DNA of 64,000 nucleotides, from assembly GCA_041399205.1 (NCBI GenBank), contig JAWKTK010000004.1:496001-560000 (forward strand). Reading direction: 5' to 3'. Both the position numbers and the translations under genes were made by a program. The DNA comes from JAGQOZ01 sp041399205. GTDB taxonomy: Bacteria; Planctomycetota; Planctomycetia; Pirellulales; Pirellulaceae. The notes beneath the pieces were generated by a model. The model saw only the letters and a program-made list of their open reading frames with translations, was not told the origin of the DNA and made no database searches. How positions within the stretch are numbered: the first letter of the stretch is position 1; each line of letters begins with the position of its first letter. Shown one piece after another: positions 1 through 9,610 of this stretch.

Positions 1-127
1 CTTCTTTAGTTACGGCGATGCGATGCTGATTCTGTAAGCGAAACGGCTTTGCGGACGAACGCACGCTTTTCGAAACCGTCATCATGCTTTACGCTATCGC
101 CAAACACTCAGGAAGAAAGGATGGAAT

Positions 128-748
128 ATGTCGACCGTTCATACGGAACACGTTTTGGTAATTCCTACGGAAGCGTTTCACCAAGCCGGACACTTTCAAG
201 GATTTTCCACGGATGTGGAAACTTATGTTTCTAAACTGCTCAGGCCGGAACTCATTAGCTATCGGCCTCGAAGTCAGATGGAGGAAGATCCTAGTTTCAA
301 ACAGTTGATTCCGTACGTGATTTTTCGGCACACGGATCATGATGGTGTGGAACGTTTGTTTCACTATGTTCGCGGGCAAGGAAACGGTGAAAGTCGCCTT
401 CGAAGCAAAGTCAGTATTGGCATTGGCGGCCATATTTCTGCGGATGATGCGGACGTGGCTGGCTCGAATAGTCCTTATCAAGAAGGCATGCAGCGAGAAT
501 TGTCGGAAGAAGTTCACATTGACACTCCGTTTCAAGAACGTTGCGTCGGGATGATTAATGACGACGAAACGGAAGTGGGCAAAGTGCATTTGGGGATTGT
601 GCATATCTTTGATGTGGTGACGCAAGACGTGCGGTCCAAAGAAGATGATATTGCAAGAGCTGGTTTCGCTGATGTATCTGAGCTTCTTCAGCGATTGGAC
701 GAAATGGAGAGCTGGTCTCGAATTTGCCTGGAAGCGTTGTTCAAGTAG
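128..748 (+). CDS. NUDIX-like (MutT-related) protein
   Basis: A 206-residue protein with a NUDIX-like core. GIGGH at about residues 97-101 is followed by REL-S-EE at about 120-125, matching the second half of the NUDIX box (RE-hydrophobic-x-EE). The first half is loose: an insertion of several residues separates GGH from REL, and the usual glutamate seven residues before the RE is not in place. The N-terminal 90 residues form an extra domain. The start at ATG 128 follows an AGGAAG-rich ribosome site at 111-121. It lies 17 bp upstream of the cysteine desulfurase, so the two may be cotranscribed. The substrate cannot be told from sequence; nucleotide-diphosphate hydrolysis is an inference from the fold only. 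Confidence 0.75.
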   Translation: MSTVHTEHVLVIPTEAFHQAGHFQGFSTDVETYVSKLLRPELISYRPRSQMEEDPSFKQLIPYVIFRHTDHDGVERLFHYVRGQGNGESRLRSKVSIGIGGHISADDADVAGSNSPYQEGMQRELSEEVHIDTPFQERCVGMINDDETEVGKVHLGIVHIFDVVTQDVRSKEDDIARAGFADVSELLQRLDEMESWSRICLEALFK

Positions 749-765
749 TGGCCGAGCGACAAACG

Positions 766-1977
766 ATGGGGCACGCCAAGACCGTGATCTATTTGGACAA
801 TCAGTCAACTACTCGAGTGGATCCTCGAGTGGTTGCGGTTATGTCGCCGTTCTTTTCGCAGCACTACGGCAATCCGTCCAGCAATAGCCATGCACTTGGT
901 TGGGAAGCTAAGGAAGCGGTGGATCAAAGTCGGCAAGTCATTGCCGATGGTTTGCGAGTCGATTCGCGAGAAATCTGTTTTACCAGCGGAGCGACGGAAA
1001 GCAATAATCTGGCGTTGCGTGGTGTGCTGCGTCGGAAGCGAAATCGCGGTCGTCACGTGATAACGTTGGCCACGGAGCACAAAGCAGTGCTGGACCCATT
1101 GCGATCGATGCACCAAGCGGGCGAATGTGACCTGACCATCTTGCCGGTCCAAACGCAGGATGCGGATTTGCCGGGCTTGGTAGACTTGGATCAATTGCGA
1201 GATTCGATTCGCGATGACACAGTGTTGGTTTCTGTCATGTTGGTCAACAATGAAATGGGTGCGATTCAACCGTTGGCGGAAATTTCCGAATTGTGTCATG
1301 AACGAGGCGTTTGGGTGCATTCGGACGCGACGCAAGCGTTGGGCAAGATTCCGTTGAATTTGAAAGAACTGGGAATCGACCTCGCCAGCTTTTCTGCTCA
1401 CAAGTTGTACGGACCGAAAGGAACCGGATGCTTGTATGTTCGCAAAGGATCGCCGGCGATTCGCTTGCAGCCGATACTGGAGGGGGGCGGCCAAGAATTT
1501 GGACTCCGCAGCGGCACGTTGAATTCACCCGGTATCGTCGGGTTTGCGGATGCGGTGCGGCTGTCGATAGTCGAATTGTCAGACGAATGGGATCGGATTT
1601 GTTCCCTGCAGCTGCGATTTTGGACCAAGTTACAGCAAGTGGTTCCGGATGTCTTGCTGAACGGCCCTCCCTTGCCGAATCAAGCTGACGCGGCGCATCG
1701 TATTCCACATAATTTGAATGTCGCTTTCCGTTGGGTCGATGGCGAAACGCTGATGCTGAATATGCCTCGTCTGGCCGTTTCCAGCGGCAGTGCGTGTAAT
1801 TCGACCAATCCGCAACCCAGCCACGTCCTGCAAGCGTTAGGCGTAGATGATGACTTGGTTCGCGGCAGTTTGCGATTTGGTTTCGGCCGCTTCAACCAGG
1901 AATGGGAAATGGACGATGCGGTGGATATGCTGGCTGAAAATGTGGCGAAATTGCGAAAGTCGAGTAGTATGTCCTGA
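766..1977 (+). CDS. Cysteine desulfurase (IscS/NifS family, PLP-dependent)
   Basis: Class V aminotransferase fold of 403 residues that takes sulfur from cysteine for Fe-S cluster and thiocofactor synthesis. It begins with the typical YLDNQSTT motif. The PLP lysine is K213 in FSAHKLYGPKG, and the persulfide cysteine is C344 in SSGSACNST. The ATG at 766 is preferred because the open frame upstream (to 724) overlaps the preceding gene and adds residues unlike the family. No strong Shine-Dalgarno is visible. The gene sits 123 bp before an A-type Fe-S carrier, which supports a role in cluster assembly. IscS and SufS types cannot be separated with certainty. Confidence 0.93.
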   Translation: MGHAKTVIYLDNQSTTRVDPRVVAVMSPFFSQHYGNPSSNSHALGWEAKEAVDQSRQVIADGLRVDSREICFTSGATESNNLALRGVLRRKRNRGRHVITLATEHKAVLDPLRSMHQAGECDLTILPVQTQDADLPGLVDLDQLRDSIRDDTVLVSVMLVNNEMGAIQPLAEISELCHERGVWVHSDATQALGKIPLNLKELGIDLASFSAHKLYGPKGTGCLYVRKGSPAIRLQPILEGGGQEFGLRSGTLNSPGIVGFADAVRLSIVELSDEWDRICSLQLRFWTKLQQVVPDVLLNGPPLPNQADAAHRIPHNLNVAFRWVDGETLMLNMPRLAVSSGSACNSTNPQPSHVLQALGVDDDLVRGSLRFGFGRFNQEWEMDDAVDMLAENVAKLRKSSSMS

Positions 1978-2100
1978 AATCTTTCTGGATCGCTTTCCGG
2001 GAATTTGCCTGGTTAGCCTTTTCTTTTGCAACCGAATGATATAATTTACACAGTCTTAGTTGTCGAAAATCAGTTCACAGATAAATTGGAGTTTTCCGGC

Positions 2101-2433
2101 ATGTCGATTACTCTTACCGAGCGAGCAGCTCAAGAAGTAAAGCGAATCATTGAAGATCAGAAATTGGAAGAAGGTACCGTGCTTCGCGTGGGCGTTGTTG
2201 GCGGCGGTTGTAGTGGGTTTAGTTACAAGCTGGCGTTTGACAAAGAGTTTGACGACGTGAAAGATACCAAGTTTGATATGCACGGTATCAGTGTCGTTGT
2301 CGACAAGAAATCTGATTTGTACTTGGACGGAACAACGCTCGATTTCTATGACGGATTAGAAAAACGAGGTTTTACATTTGATAATCCCAATGCGGTCAAG
2401 AGCTGCGGATGTGGTAGCTCGTTCCAAGCGTAA
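2101..2433 (+). CDS. A-type iron-sulfur carrier (HesB/IscA/ErpA family)
   Basis: A 110-residue protein that carries or delivers Fe-S clusters to apoproteins. The three cluster-binding cysteines are at their expected places: C37 in GGGCSGF and C102 and C104 in the C-terminal CGCGSSF motif. The open frame extends upstream to 2026, but those 25 residues look non-coding and family members start at MSITLTERA, so ATG 2101 is chosen. It follows a cysteine desulfurase and ends 28 bp before a strong intrinsic terminator, so it closes the transcription unit. Confidence 0.93.
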   Translation: MSITLTERAAQEVKRIIEDQKLEEGTVLRVGVVGGGCSGFSYKLAFDKEFDDVKDTKFDMHGISVVVDKKSDLYLDGTTLDFYDGLEKRGFTFDNPNAVKSCGCGSSFQA

Positions 2434-2461
2434 TGTCGTAATACATTTGTGTATGACTTCA

Positions 2462-2491
2462 AAAGCGGACTGACAACAGTCCGCTTTTTTT
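2462..2491 (+). terminator. Rho-independent terminator after the Fe-S carrier gene
   Basis: A perfect 11-bp inverted repeat (AAAGCGGACTG / CAGTCCGCTTT) with a four-base ACAA loop runs directly into a run of T. It lies 28 bp after the stop codon of the Fe-S carrier. Confidence 0.9.
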
Positions 2492-2608
2492 GTTTACTGG
2501 ACGATAAACGATTGCTAATTGAATTTTGGCCCGCGACAACCTGAGATAAATGCCTATATTGATTGTTCTTATGATTTAGCAAACAAGGGCGAATGGAAAT
2601 GATGCACC

Positions 2609-5600
2609 ATGAGGTTTTCAAATCGACGAGACAAGAGGGCCGTTCGACGCTTTGAGTTAGAAAGTCTGGAAGATCGTTGTTTGCTGGCCAGCGATTTAAC
2701 TGGTCAAGTTTATATCAGTGAGTTTTCGGCGGCCAACGTGAGCACGGCCGAGACTTCTGTTCGTAGTTCCGTTACAGGCCAGTTTGGCGAAGTCGACAAC
2801 TACGATTGGATTGAGCTGCAAAACGTGACGAATACGCCCATTAACTTGGGTGGCACGTTTCTGTCGGATGATCGGTCCATCTGGAACAAATGGCCATTTC
2901 CCAACAATGTGATTGTCCCGGCCGGCGGCTACTTGTTGGTTTACGCGTCGGGCCACGATATTCGTGACACGCGGTTGGATAGTAATAGTCGGTTGCACAC
3001 CAATTTCAAACTATCGCTAGACGGCGAATTTGTTGGACTCTTCGACCAATCCGGCGAAGTTGTCCACCAATTTCGCAGTGTTCCGCACCAGCAGGCCGAT
3101 GTGAGTTACGGCATTGCCGGCGATGGCCAGATTCGCTATTTACACTCGCCTTCACCCGCTGCACCGAACGGAGCTGGTTATGTGGATGTTGTGGCCGATA
3201 CCAAGTTCAGTGTGGATCGAGGCTACTTTTCCGAAGCGTTTTCGGTTGCCATTTCGACGACAACGCCCAACGCGACTATTCGCTATACGTTAGACGGAAG
3301 TCAGCCATCCGCCAATCACGGTTCGGTCTATTCGTCGCCAATCCGGGTTGATTCAACAACCACGTTGCGCGCGGCCGGGTTTCGAGACGGTTATCTTGCT
3401 TCGGACGTCGACACGCAAACCTATCTGTTCTTATCCGATGTCTTACAGCAGCCAGCATCGGTTCCAGGGTTTCCCAGTGGCGGCCGAATTGACGTTGGCA
3501 ATAGTATCTTTGTGCCGCAGGACCAGCAAATGGATCCTGTGATCGTGTCTCAATATCAAGACTCTATGGAGTCGGCGTTCTATTCCATCCCCACCATTTC
3601 CTTGACTTCAGATCCCGGTTCGATCTTTTCCGATTCCGGCTGGTATGACGGAGAAGATGTGGAACTTCCCGTTTCGGTCGAATTCATCTACCCTGGTTCT
3701 TCGGCCGACAACGAACAGTTCAACGCCGGAATCGAATCGCATTCACACGACAGACTCAAGCGTTCGCTGCGTCTAACCTTTCGTGAGGCTTACGGACATG
3801 CGTCGCTGAAGTCATCGTTCTTTAAGAATAACCCGTTGTCTGGCGATTGGGCTGCCGACGAAGTGAATTCCGTTGTGCTGCGAGCAGGCAATAACCGCAG
3901 TTGGGCGCGAATTTTCAATCCGGACAGAACAACCTACACGATTGACGAATATAGTCGAATTACGCAGATGGCCATGTCGAATTACGGCATGCCCGGCAAT
4001 TTTGCTCACCTGTACATCAACGGTGTCTACTGGGGCTTGTACAATCCCGTGGAACGAGCCGATGCGTCGTGGAACGCCGAACAGTTTGGCGGTTCGGCCG
4101 ACGATTGGTTTACCATGAATCACGGCGGTGATCTGTCGGGCCAGGACGACCGCTATGACTACCTGACAGGGGCACTGCTTCAAAAAGATATGTCCAAACG
4201 GCAAAACTACGCCGAACTCCAGCAGTATTTGGATGTTCAGGCGTATGCCGACTATATCATTCTGGCTTGCTGGACCTCGCTGGCGGATTGGCCCAAGAAC
4301 AACTTCTATGGTGCCAATCGCAATGAATCGTCTGAACTGGGATCAACGCCGTTTCGCTATTTCGCTTGGGACAGTGAATGGTCTTGGGGAGAACGCAGCG
4401 GAAGCATGGGGCATGCCTGGGTGGACGAAGAACTGCGTTCGTCTTTGTCTACGTCCAACTACACTATTGCAGCAATCTGGCATTCGGTTCGCCACAGTGA
4501 TGAATTCATGACGATGTTTGCCGACCGAGTGGACCTGCATTTGTACAATGGCGGAGCGTTATCCGAAGCGAATGCCCTGGACCGCTGGGAGAAGCTAAAC
4601 GCGATCGTGTACGACGCCGTAATTGCTGAATCGGCTCGTTGGGGCGACGCGTTGAAGACTTTGGGCCAGCCAACTCGGACGCGCGACGTCGATTGGCAAG
4701 ACCAATATAATCGAATTGCCGAATTGATTGTGGGCAATGACGCGTATTTGATTTCCGCGTTGCGAAACGAAGGCTATTATCCGCCGCTCGATGCACCTCG
4801 GCTGTCACAACACGGTGGACCGCTGAGTGCCGGTGCTGAGATTTCGTTTGAACGCACCAATACAACAGGCCAGATTTACTACACTCTGGATGGTGCGGAT
4901 CCTCGCGATGCGGGCGGAGCGATCTCTAGTGGCGCGAGAGGGGCAGCAGCGGGACAGGCACTTCCGTTGGGCCAAGGTGTGACACGCGTGAAGGCTCGAG
5001 TTTGGAGTCAAGGCCAGTGGTCGGCATTGACCGACGCGACCTTTGTGTCCGATACGCCCGACGTGGCGATTTCTGAAATCATGTATCATCCGGCGGCCCC
5101 CACGCGACGCGAATTAGATTTGGGCTTTACGGATGCGGATGACTTTGAATTTATTGAACTGCACAATCGAAGTAGCCACGATATACCGCTGACGGGAATG
5201 CAGTTGGTGGATGGCGTGCAGTTCGGTTTTGACGAGCAGGTATTGCCGAGCGGGCAACGAGGGGTCGTGGTTCGTAATCAAGCTGCCTTTGTGGCTCGTT
5301 ATGGCAACTCGCCGCTGGTACTTGGCCAATATGACGGCACTTTAAACAATGGCGGCGAACGAATTCGAATGCTGGATGCGGCCGGTGAACGGATTGCCGA
5401 TTTTGAATATGACGATGGCAATGCGTGGCCGTTGAGTGCCGATGGAGCAGGTGCTTCGTTGGAGTTGGTATTCAGCACAACGGATGGGCACCTGATGTCG
5501 AAACATGACGCTTGGCGTGCCAGTTTGAATTCGGGTGGTTCGCCGGGAATTTCTGCGGCGACACCCGTGCTGGTTTCTGTCGAACGAATTGTGGCAAACG

Positions 5601-7069
5601 GCAATGCTGATCAAGTTGTGCTGTTCAACAGTTCCAACGCAACCATCGATTTGAGCGGTTGGCAGGTGAGTGATTCTGCGGACGAATTGGATAAGTTCAA
5701 AATCTCGGCGAGAACAACGATTCGCCCAAACGGCTATCTAACGCTGACATCAAGTCTCCTGGTTTCCAAGGACAGCGAGCAACCCTTTGGACTGAGCCGC
5801 ACCGGTGAAGAATTGTGGCTAACTCGAACCGCCAACGGTCGAACTCAATTTGTCGACGCTGTTGAATTTGGGGCGTCGCAAATGGGGGTTTCGTTGCAGA
5901 GATTGCCCAGCACCAGTTCGTACTTAGTGCCCACGCAAGGCTTGTCCGCCAATGGTCAGCGATTTGCCGTTGCCATTTCCGAAGTTCACTACGCGCCCAA
6001 TTCTATTTCAGCGGCAGCCATGGCAGCGGCGCCACAGGTGCAGTTAGATGACTTGGAGTTTGTTGAAATCACTAATCGATCGGGAGTGTCGCAGTCCTTG
6101 CGAAGCTGGCGGATTCGAGGCGGTGTGGACTTTCAATTCGACGACGTCACGCTTGCTAATCAAGCCAGCGTCCTGGTGGTACCGTTTTCGCCGACCGCTA
6201 ATCCTGCGCTGGCGGAGGCATTTCGAATGCAATATGGTTTGCCCAGAACGACCAGATTGTTCGGACCTTACGATGGCAAGTTGAAAGACGCCGGCGAACT
6301 GTTGCGTCTCCAGATGCCAATGGCGTTGTTTCCTGAAACGCCAAACGAGACAGATTACGTGGATATAGATGTTGTCCTTTACAATGATCGACTCGGTTGG
6401 CCGGCGGCCGCCGGAGGACAGGGTTCTTCTTTGCAACGCAAGACACCGGCGCAGGACGGTTCCAATGCCAGTAGCTGGCAAGCGTTGTTGCCCACGCCTA
6501 ACGCCGACAATGGTCAGCAAGGAAACGTCTACGACCTGACGGGAGATAATCGAGTAGACGCGGCCGATATTGATCGACTGTGTGCCGCCGTAGAACAACC
6601 GCCGTTGGTGGCCGACGTGAATGGCGACGGGCGTACTGATTTGGCCGATCTGACCGCCATCTTGAGCTATGTGTCTAGTTTTCCAGGCGATGCCAATCTG
6701 GACGGACTGTTTAATTCAACGGATTTGGTGATGGCGTTTGCGGCCGGAACATATGAAGACGGACGTTTGAATAATTCGTCTTGGAACAGCGGCGATTGGA
6801 ATTGTGATCGCGAATTTGATACGCGAGATCTGGTGGCGGCATTTCAGTCCGGAAGTTATTCCGCAAACGCGGTGGCGAACGACGCTTCTACAAACACGAA
6901 CGACACGCGACATTTGAATCTGGCAACAAATCTACGGGCCGCTGCGTTTGCCATTCGATCCTGGCCATGGGATACGAACCAGAATCGCCAGCCCGATCGA
7001 TCAAGCGTTGCGGCTAATTCGTTGCGTCTTGAGATTTCGCCAAAACAGGATCCAAATCGTCGAAGATAG
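2609..7069 (+). CDS. Giant secreted CotH / lamin-tail / chitobiase-type / dockerin protein
   Basis: A 1486-residue secreted modular protein. The N-terminus has the planctomycete sorting motif (ELESLEDRCLLAS, about residues 16-28). In order there follow a lamin-tail-like beta domain (about 33-165), a chitobiase C-terminal-type domain with RYTLDGSQP (about 205-275), a CotH-type region (about 325-715, with NRSWARIF near 425), a second chitobiase-type domain with YYTLDGADP (about 740-815), and three more lamin-tail-like domains (about 820-955, 980-1100, 1118-1285). Dockerin-like EF-hand pairs follow at about 1305-1410 (DLTGDNRVD, DVNGDGRTD, DANLDGLFN). CotH proteins can be protein kinases, but activity is not shown here. 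Its 3' end overlaps the convergent oxidoreductase gene by 56 bp. Confidence 0.9.
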   Translation: MRFSNRRDKRAVRRFELESLEDRCLLASDLTGQVYISEFSAANVSTAETSVRSSVTGQFGEVDNYDWIELQNVTNTPINLGGTFLSDDRSIWNKWPFPNNVIVPAGGYLLVYASGHDIRDTRLDSNSRLHTNFKLSLDGEFVGLFDQSGEVVHQFRSVPHQQADVSYGIAGDGQIRYLHSPSPAAPNGAGYVDVVADTKFSVDRGYFSEAFSVAISTTTPNATIRYTLDGSQPSANHGSVYSSPIRVDSTTTLRAAGFRDGYLASDVDTQTYLFLSDVLQQPASVPGFPSGGRIDVGNSIFVPQDQQMDPVIVSQYQDSMESAFYSIPTISLTSDPGSIFSDSGWYDGEDVELPVSVEFIYPGSSADNEQFNAGIESHSHDRLKRSLRLTFREAYGHASLKSSFFKNNPLSGDWAADEVNSVVLRAGNNRSWARIFNPDRTTYTIDEYSRITQMAMSNYGMPGNFAHLYINGVYWGLYNPVERADASWNAEQFGGSADDWFTMNHGGDLSGQDDRYDYLTGALLQKDMSKRQNYAELQQYLDVQAYADYIILACWTSLADWPKNNFYGANRNESSELGSTPFRYFAWDSEWSWGERSGSMGHAWVDEELRSSLSTSNYTIAAIWHSVRHSDEFMTMFADRVDLHLYNGGALSEANALDRWEKLNAIVYDAVIAESARWGDALKTLGQPTRTRDVDWQDQYNRIAELIVGNDAYLISALRNEGYYPPLDAPRLSQHGGPLSAGAEISFERTNTTGQIYYTLDGADPRDAGGAISSGARGAAAGQALPLGQGVTRVKARVWSQGQWSALTDATFVSDTPDVAISEIMYHPAAPTRRELDLGFTDADDFEFIELHNRSSHDIPLTGMQLVDGVQFGFDEQVLPSGQRGVVVRNQAAFVARYGNSPLVLGQYDGTLNNGGERIRMLDAAGERIADFEYDDGNAWPLSADGAGASLELVFSTTDGHLMSKHDAWRASLNSGGSPGISAATPVLVSVERIVANGNADQVVLFNSSNATIDLSGWQVSDSADELDKFKISARTTIRPNGYLTLTSSLLVSKDSEQPFGLSRTGEELWLTRTANGRTQFVDAVEFGASQMGVSLQRLPSTSSYLVPTQGLSANGQRFAVAISEVHYAPNSISAAAMAAAPQVQLDDLEFVEITNRSGVSQSLRSWRIRGGVDFQFDDVTLANQASVLVVPFSPTANPALAEAFRMQYGLPRTTRLFGPYDGKLKDAGELLRLQMPMALFPETPNETDYVDIDVVLYNDRLGWPAAAGGQGSSLQRKTPAQDGSNASSWQALLPTPNADNGQQGNVYDLTGDNRVDAADIDRLCAAVEQPPLVADVNGDGRTDLADLTAILSYVSSFPGDANLDGLFNSTDLVMAFAAGTYEDGRLNNSSWNSGDWNCDREFDTRDLVAAFQSGSYSANAVANDASTNTNDTRHLNLATNLRAAAFAIRSWPWDTNQNRQPDRSSVAANSLRLEISPKQDPNRRR

Positions 7070-8273
7070 CTCCCACGCCTTCGTCAAAAACGCGTCCAAT
7101 CAACAGATTTGTTAGATTGCCTTTGTAGTGCGGAAACTGCTTCATGAACGAACCGAAACTGAATTCGTTGTTGTAGAACGCGTGCACCAGTTTGCGAATC
7201 CAAACGACTCCCGACTTAAACTCAGCGGTCCAGTTGCCTAGTTGTTCGCCCGATAAGTCGTCCTTTTGAAAACCTTCCACGATGGCATCCGCGGCCAGTT
7301 CACCCGATTTCAGAGCCAGGAAGACGCCGGACGAATAGACTGGATCAATAAAGCCCAACGCGTCGCCAACCAGGACCCAACCATCTCCCGCGTGCTGACT
7401 GGTCCAATAGGAAAACTCTTTGGCCGCATGAAACTTGTCCACTCGTTTTGCATTCTTCAATCGTTGGGCAACCGCATCGCAATGATTCAATTCTTCCGCG
7501 AACGTCTGTTCGCTGGTGCCTCGATTTCGCAACAGATAGTCGTTGTCCGCCACCACGCCCACACTGACAATGTCATTGGCCAGCGGGATGTACCAGAACC
7601 ACGCCGACTTGTCGTTGGTATGTAAGATGATGGTCGTGTTCCGGCCATCCGGCACTCGATCTGCACCTTCAAAATACGTCCAAATAGACGCCTTCCGCAA
7701 TTCTTGATTGTCCTGTCGCAGTCCAAAGCGGTTGGCAATGAAGGTGCTTTGACCGGTGGCGTCAACCATCACTTTGCAGGAACTTTGTACCTGGTGGCCG
7801 TCGCGGTTTCGCAGTACCACGTTGCGAATGCCATCTTCATTGGGCTGTTGGTCAAAGTCCATTACTCGTGTCTGATCACAGCAATCTGCCCCTTTTTCCG
7901 CAGCGTTGTGAAAGAGCATTTCATCGAATTTGGAACGTTCCACATGCCAAGTGCGAGAACATTCGCGAGGATCATTTTCTTCGAAGTAAAACGGTTGCGA
8001 TTCTCGACCAGCACTGGTTACAAATTGCACGCCCACTTTGGACACAAAGCCACATTCCTTCATTCGCTCCAATACACCCAATCGCTGCAATGCCCAATAG
8101 GTTTCTGGCATTAGAGATTCACCGACGTGAAACCGAGGCATCGCTTCACGTTCTACAAGCAGCGTTTTCAATCCTTGTTCTGCGGTAAGGGTGGCCGTAG
8201 AACTTCCTGCTGGCCCTGCGCCTACCACGATCACGTCATACGTAGCAATTGAAGATTCAGATGGCTTGATCAT
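7014..8273 (-). CDS. FAD-dependent oxidoreductase, flavin-dependent halogenase-like
   Basis: A 419-residue flavoprotein with an N-terminal Rossmann motif (VVGAGPAGSS, about residues 16-25) and the FHVGESLMP signature near 50. It carries two motifs associated with flavin-dependent halogenases: WFWYIPL near residue 225 (WxWxIP type) and FIDPVYSSGV near 310 (FxxPxxSxG type). Geranylgeranyl reductases and other group members share the fold, so true halogenation is uncertain. No flavin reductase, carrier protein or biosynthetic cluster lies next to it. The gene converges on the CotH gene with a 56-bp 3' overlap. Confidence 0.85.
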   Translation of the reverse strand: MIKPSESSIATYDVIVVGAGPAGSSTATLTAEQGLKTLLVEREAMPRFHVGESLMPETYWALQRLGVLERMKECGFVSKVGVQFVTSAGRESQPFYFEENDPRECSRTWHVERSKFDEMLFHNAAEKGADCCDQTRVMDFDQQPNEDGIRNVVLRNRDGHQVQSSCKVMVDATGQSTFIANRFGLRQDNQELRKASIWTYFEGADRVPDGRNTTIILHTNDKSAWFWYIPLANDIVSVGVVADNDYLLRNRGTSEQTFAEELNHCDAVAQRLKNAKRVDKFHAAKEFSYWTSQHAGDGWVLVGDALGFIDPVYSSGVFLALKSGELAADAIVEGFQKDDLSGEQLGNWTAEFKSGVVWIRKLVHAFYNNEFSFGSFMKQFPHYKGNLTNLLIGRVFDEGVGAIFDDLDPVLAKSQDATN

Positions 8274-8366
8274 CTTCCTGTTCCTGGAAATTGAACCGAT
8301 TATTTTGGGATAACTTCGCGTAGCCCGTCTGTATCATCGTACCCATTTCGAATTGATCAGTGTTGC

Positions 8367-9254
8367 TTAGCGGACCTGGACTGATAATGCTTCTTTTATG
8401 CCGCCAAATTCGAACTGAAATCCTGCATCGGTCAATCGCTGCGGAAGGACTCGAGTGCTAGACAACAACAAATCGTCGGCCATTTGACCGAATGCCAGTT
8501 TCGCCGCAAAAGCCGGTACCGGAAAAATAGTGGGTCGATTTAGCACGCTGCCTAGCGTCTTGGTGAACTCGCGATTAGTAACTGGCTGGGGAGCAACCAA
8601 ATTAACTGGTCCATTCAGCGAAGCATCGGTGACACAGTGTAATAGTGATCGAGCTAAATCTTGGATCGCAATCCAGCTCATGTATTGATTGCCTGATCCA
8701 ATCGTTCCGCCGACCCCCATTTTGAACGGTGTCAGCATTTGTTTTAGGGCTCCACCGTCTTTGCTTAAGACCACTCCGATACGTCCTTGAACGGTCCGTA
8801 TGCCCGCGTCTGCCGCGACCTTGGTGGCCGATTCCCATTCTTGACAAACTTCGGCCAAGAAACCATCGCCGGGCGCAGAATCTTCTGTCATTTGTTCGTC
8901 ACCTCGATTCCCGTAGTAGCCAATGGCTGATGCGCAAACAAATGCGGTTGGCTTCTGTTGTAGCGAAGCCAACGTCGAGGCAATGAGCTTGGTTCCTTGG
9001 ACACGGCTTTCTCGAATTCGCTTTTTCTTGGCGTCGGTCCAGCGACCTTCGGCAATGTTCTCACCTGCCAGATGTACCACGGCGTCAACATTCTCAAATC
9101 CTTCTGCATCACAAGTCTGCTGGGCAACGTTCCAATACACACCTGATTGTTGGCGACTGCGTACGGCTGGAATGATCTCGTGTCCTTGGCTAGACGCCAG
9201 TTGGCCAAATTCGGTTCCGACTAATCCAGACGCACCGGTTACAATCATTCGCAT
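8367..9254 (-). CDS. TIGR01777-type NAD-dependent epimerase (SDR39U1/YfcH family)
   Basis: A 295-residue extended short-chain dehydrogenase fold. The NAD-binding motif MIVTGASGLVGTEF lies at the N-terminus, VHLAGENIAEGRW near residue 70 and SAIGYYGNRGDE near 110 (YxxxN in place of YxxxK, as is usual in this family). The ATG at 9254 is chosen over the longer open frame because family members start at the Rossmann strand and a GAGG ribosome site stands 6-7 bases upstream. The physiological substrate of the family is unknown. It lies 93 bp upstream of the oxidoreductase gene on the same strand, so cotranscription is possible. Confidence 0.9.
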   Translation of the reverse strand: MRMIVTGASGLVGTEFGQLASSQGHEIIPAVRSRQQSGVYWNVAQQTCDAEGFENVDAVVHLAGENIAEGRWTDAKKKRIRESRVQGTKLIASTLASLQQKPTAFVCASAIGYYGNRGDEQMTEDSAPGDGFLAEVCQEWESATKVAADAGIRTVQGRIGVVLSKDGGALKQMLTPFKMGVGGTIGSGNQYMSWIAIQDLARSLLHCVTDASLNGPVNLVAPQPVTNREFTKTLGSVLNRPTIFPVPAFAAKLAFGQMADDLLLSSTRVLPQRLTDAGFQFEFGGIKEALSVQVR

Positions 9255-9610
9255 AGTCGACCTCAGCTTCAAAAGTGAATTTTCTGAACTACAAAGCGCA
9301 TCCGTTGGTTCTTGGACGGATTGTAGGCACAACTGAAAAACCGTCAAATGTTCGCCTCGCTAACAGCAACAGCTAGTATCGGCTCGCCCAGTACCCCAAA
9401 GTTGGATCAACCATCGCGATTCCAGACGTGCAAGCCTCAAATTCACTCCGTTTTACCACTGATATTCGCTGCAATTGGATTCCCCGCCCTAGAAGGCTCG
9501 AATTTCCCGGTCTATTCGGCTAGATTTACTTTGCGCGGGCGAAGGATCCGTCTTTATCCGGTCCTTTGCAGTCTTGCTTGATCTAGCTGTCTGAATTCGA
9601 GACTCTTCAG
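9255..9610. other. Intergenic region between divergent genes
   Basis: 356 bases between the epimerase (minus) and the FG-GAP lipoprotein (plus). It must hold both promoters. I see no convincing open frame, repeat, hairpin or clear sigma-70 boxes. Confidence 0.4.

Noticed and set aside
1..127. Partial gene at the left edge
   Set aside because: No frame carries recognisable sequence to the edge; the region is probably the leader of the first gene.
89..808. A 239-codon antisense open frame opposite the NUDIX-like gene
   Set aside because: Antisense shadow; its protein has no family features, while the sense frame has a clear motif and ribosome site.
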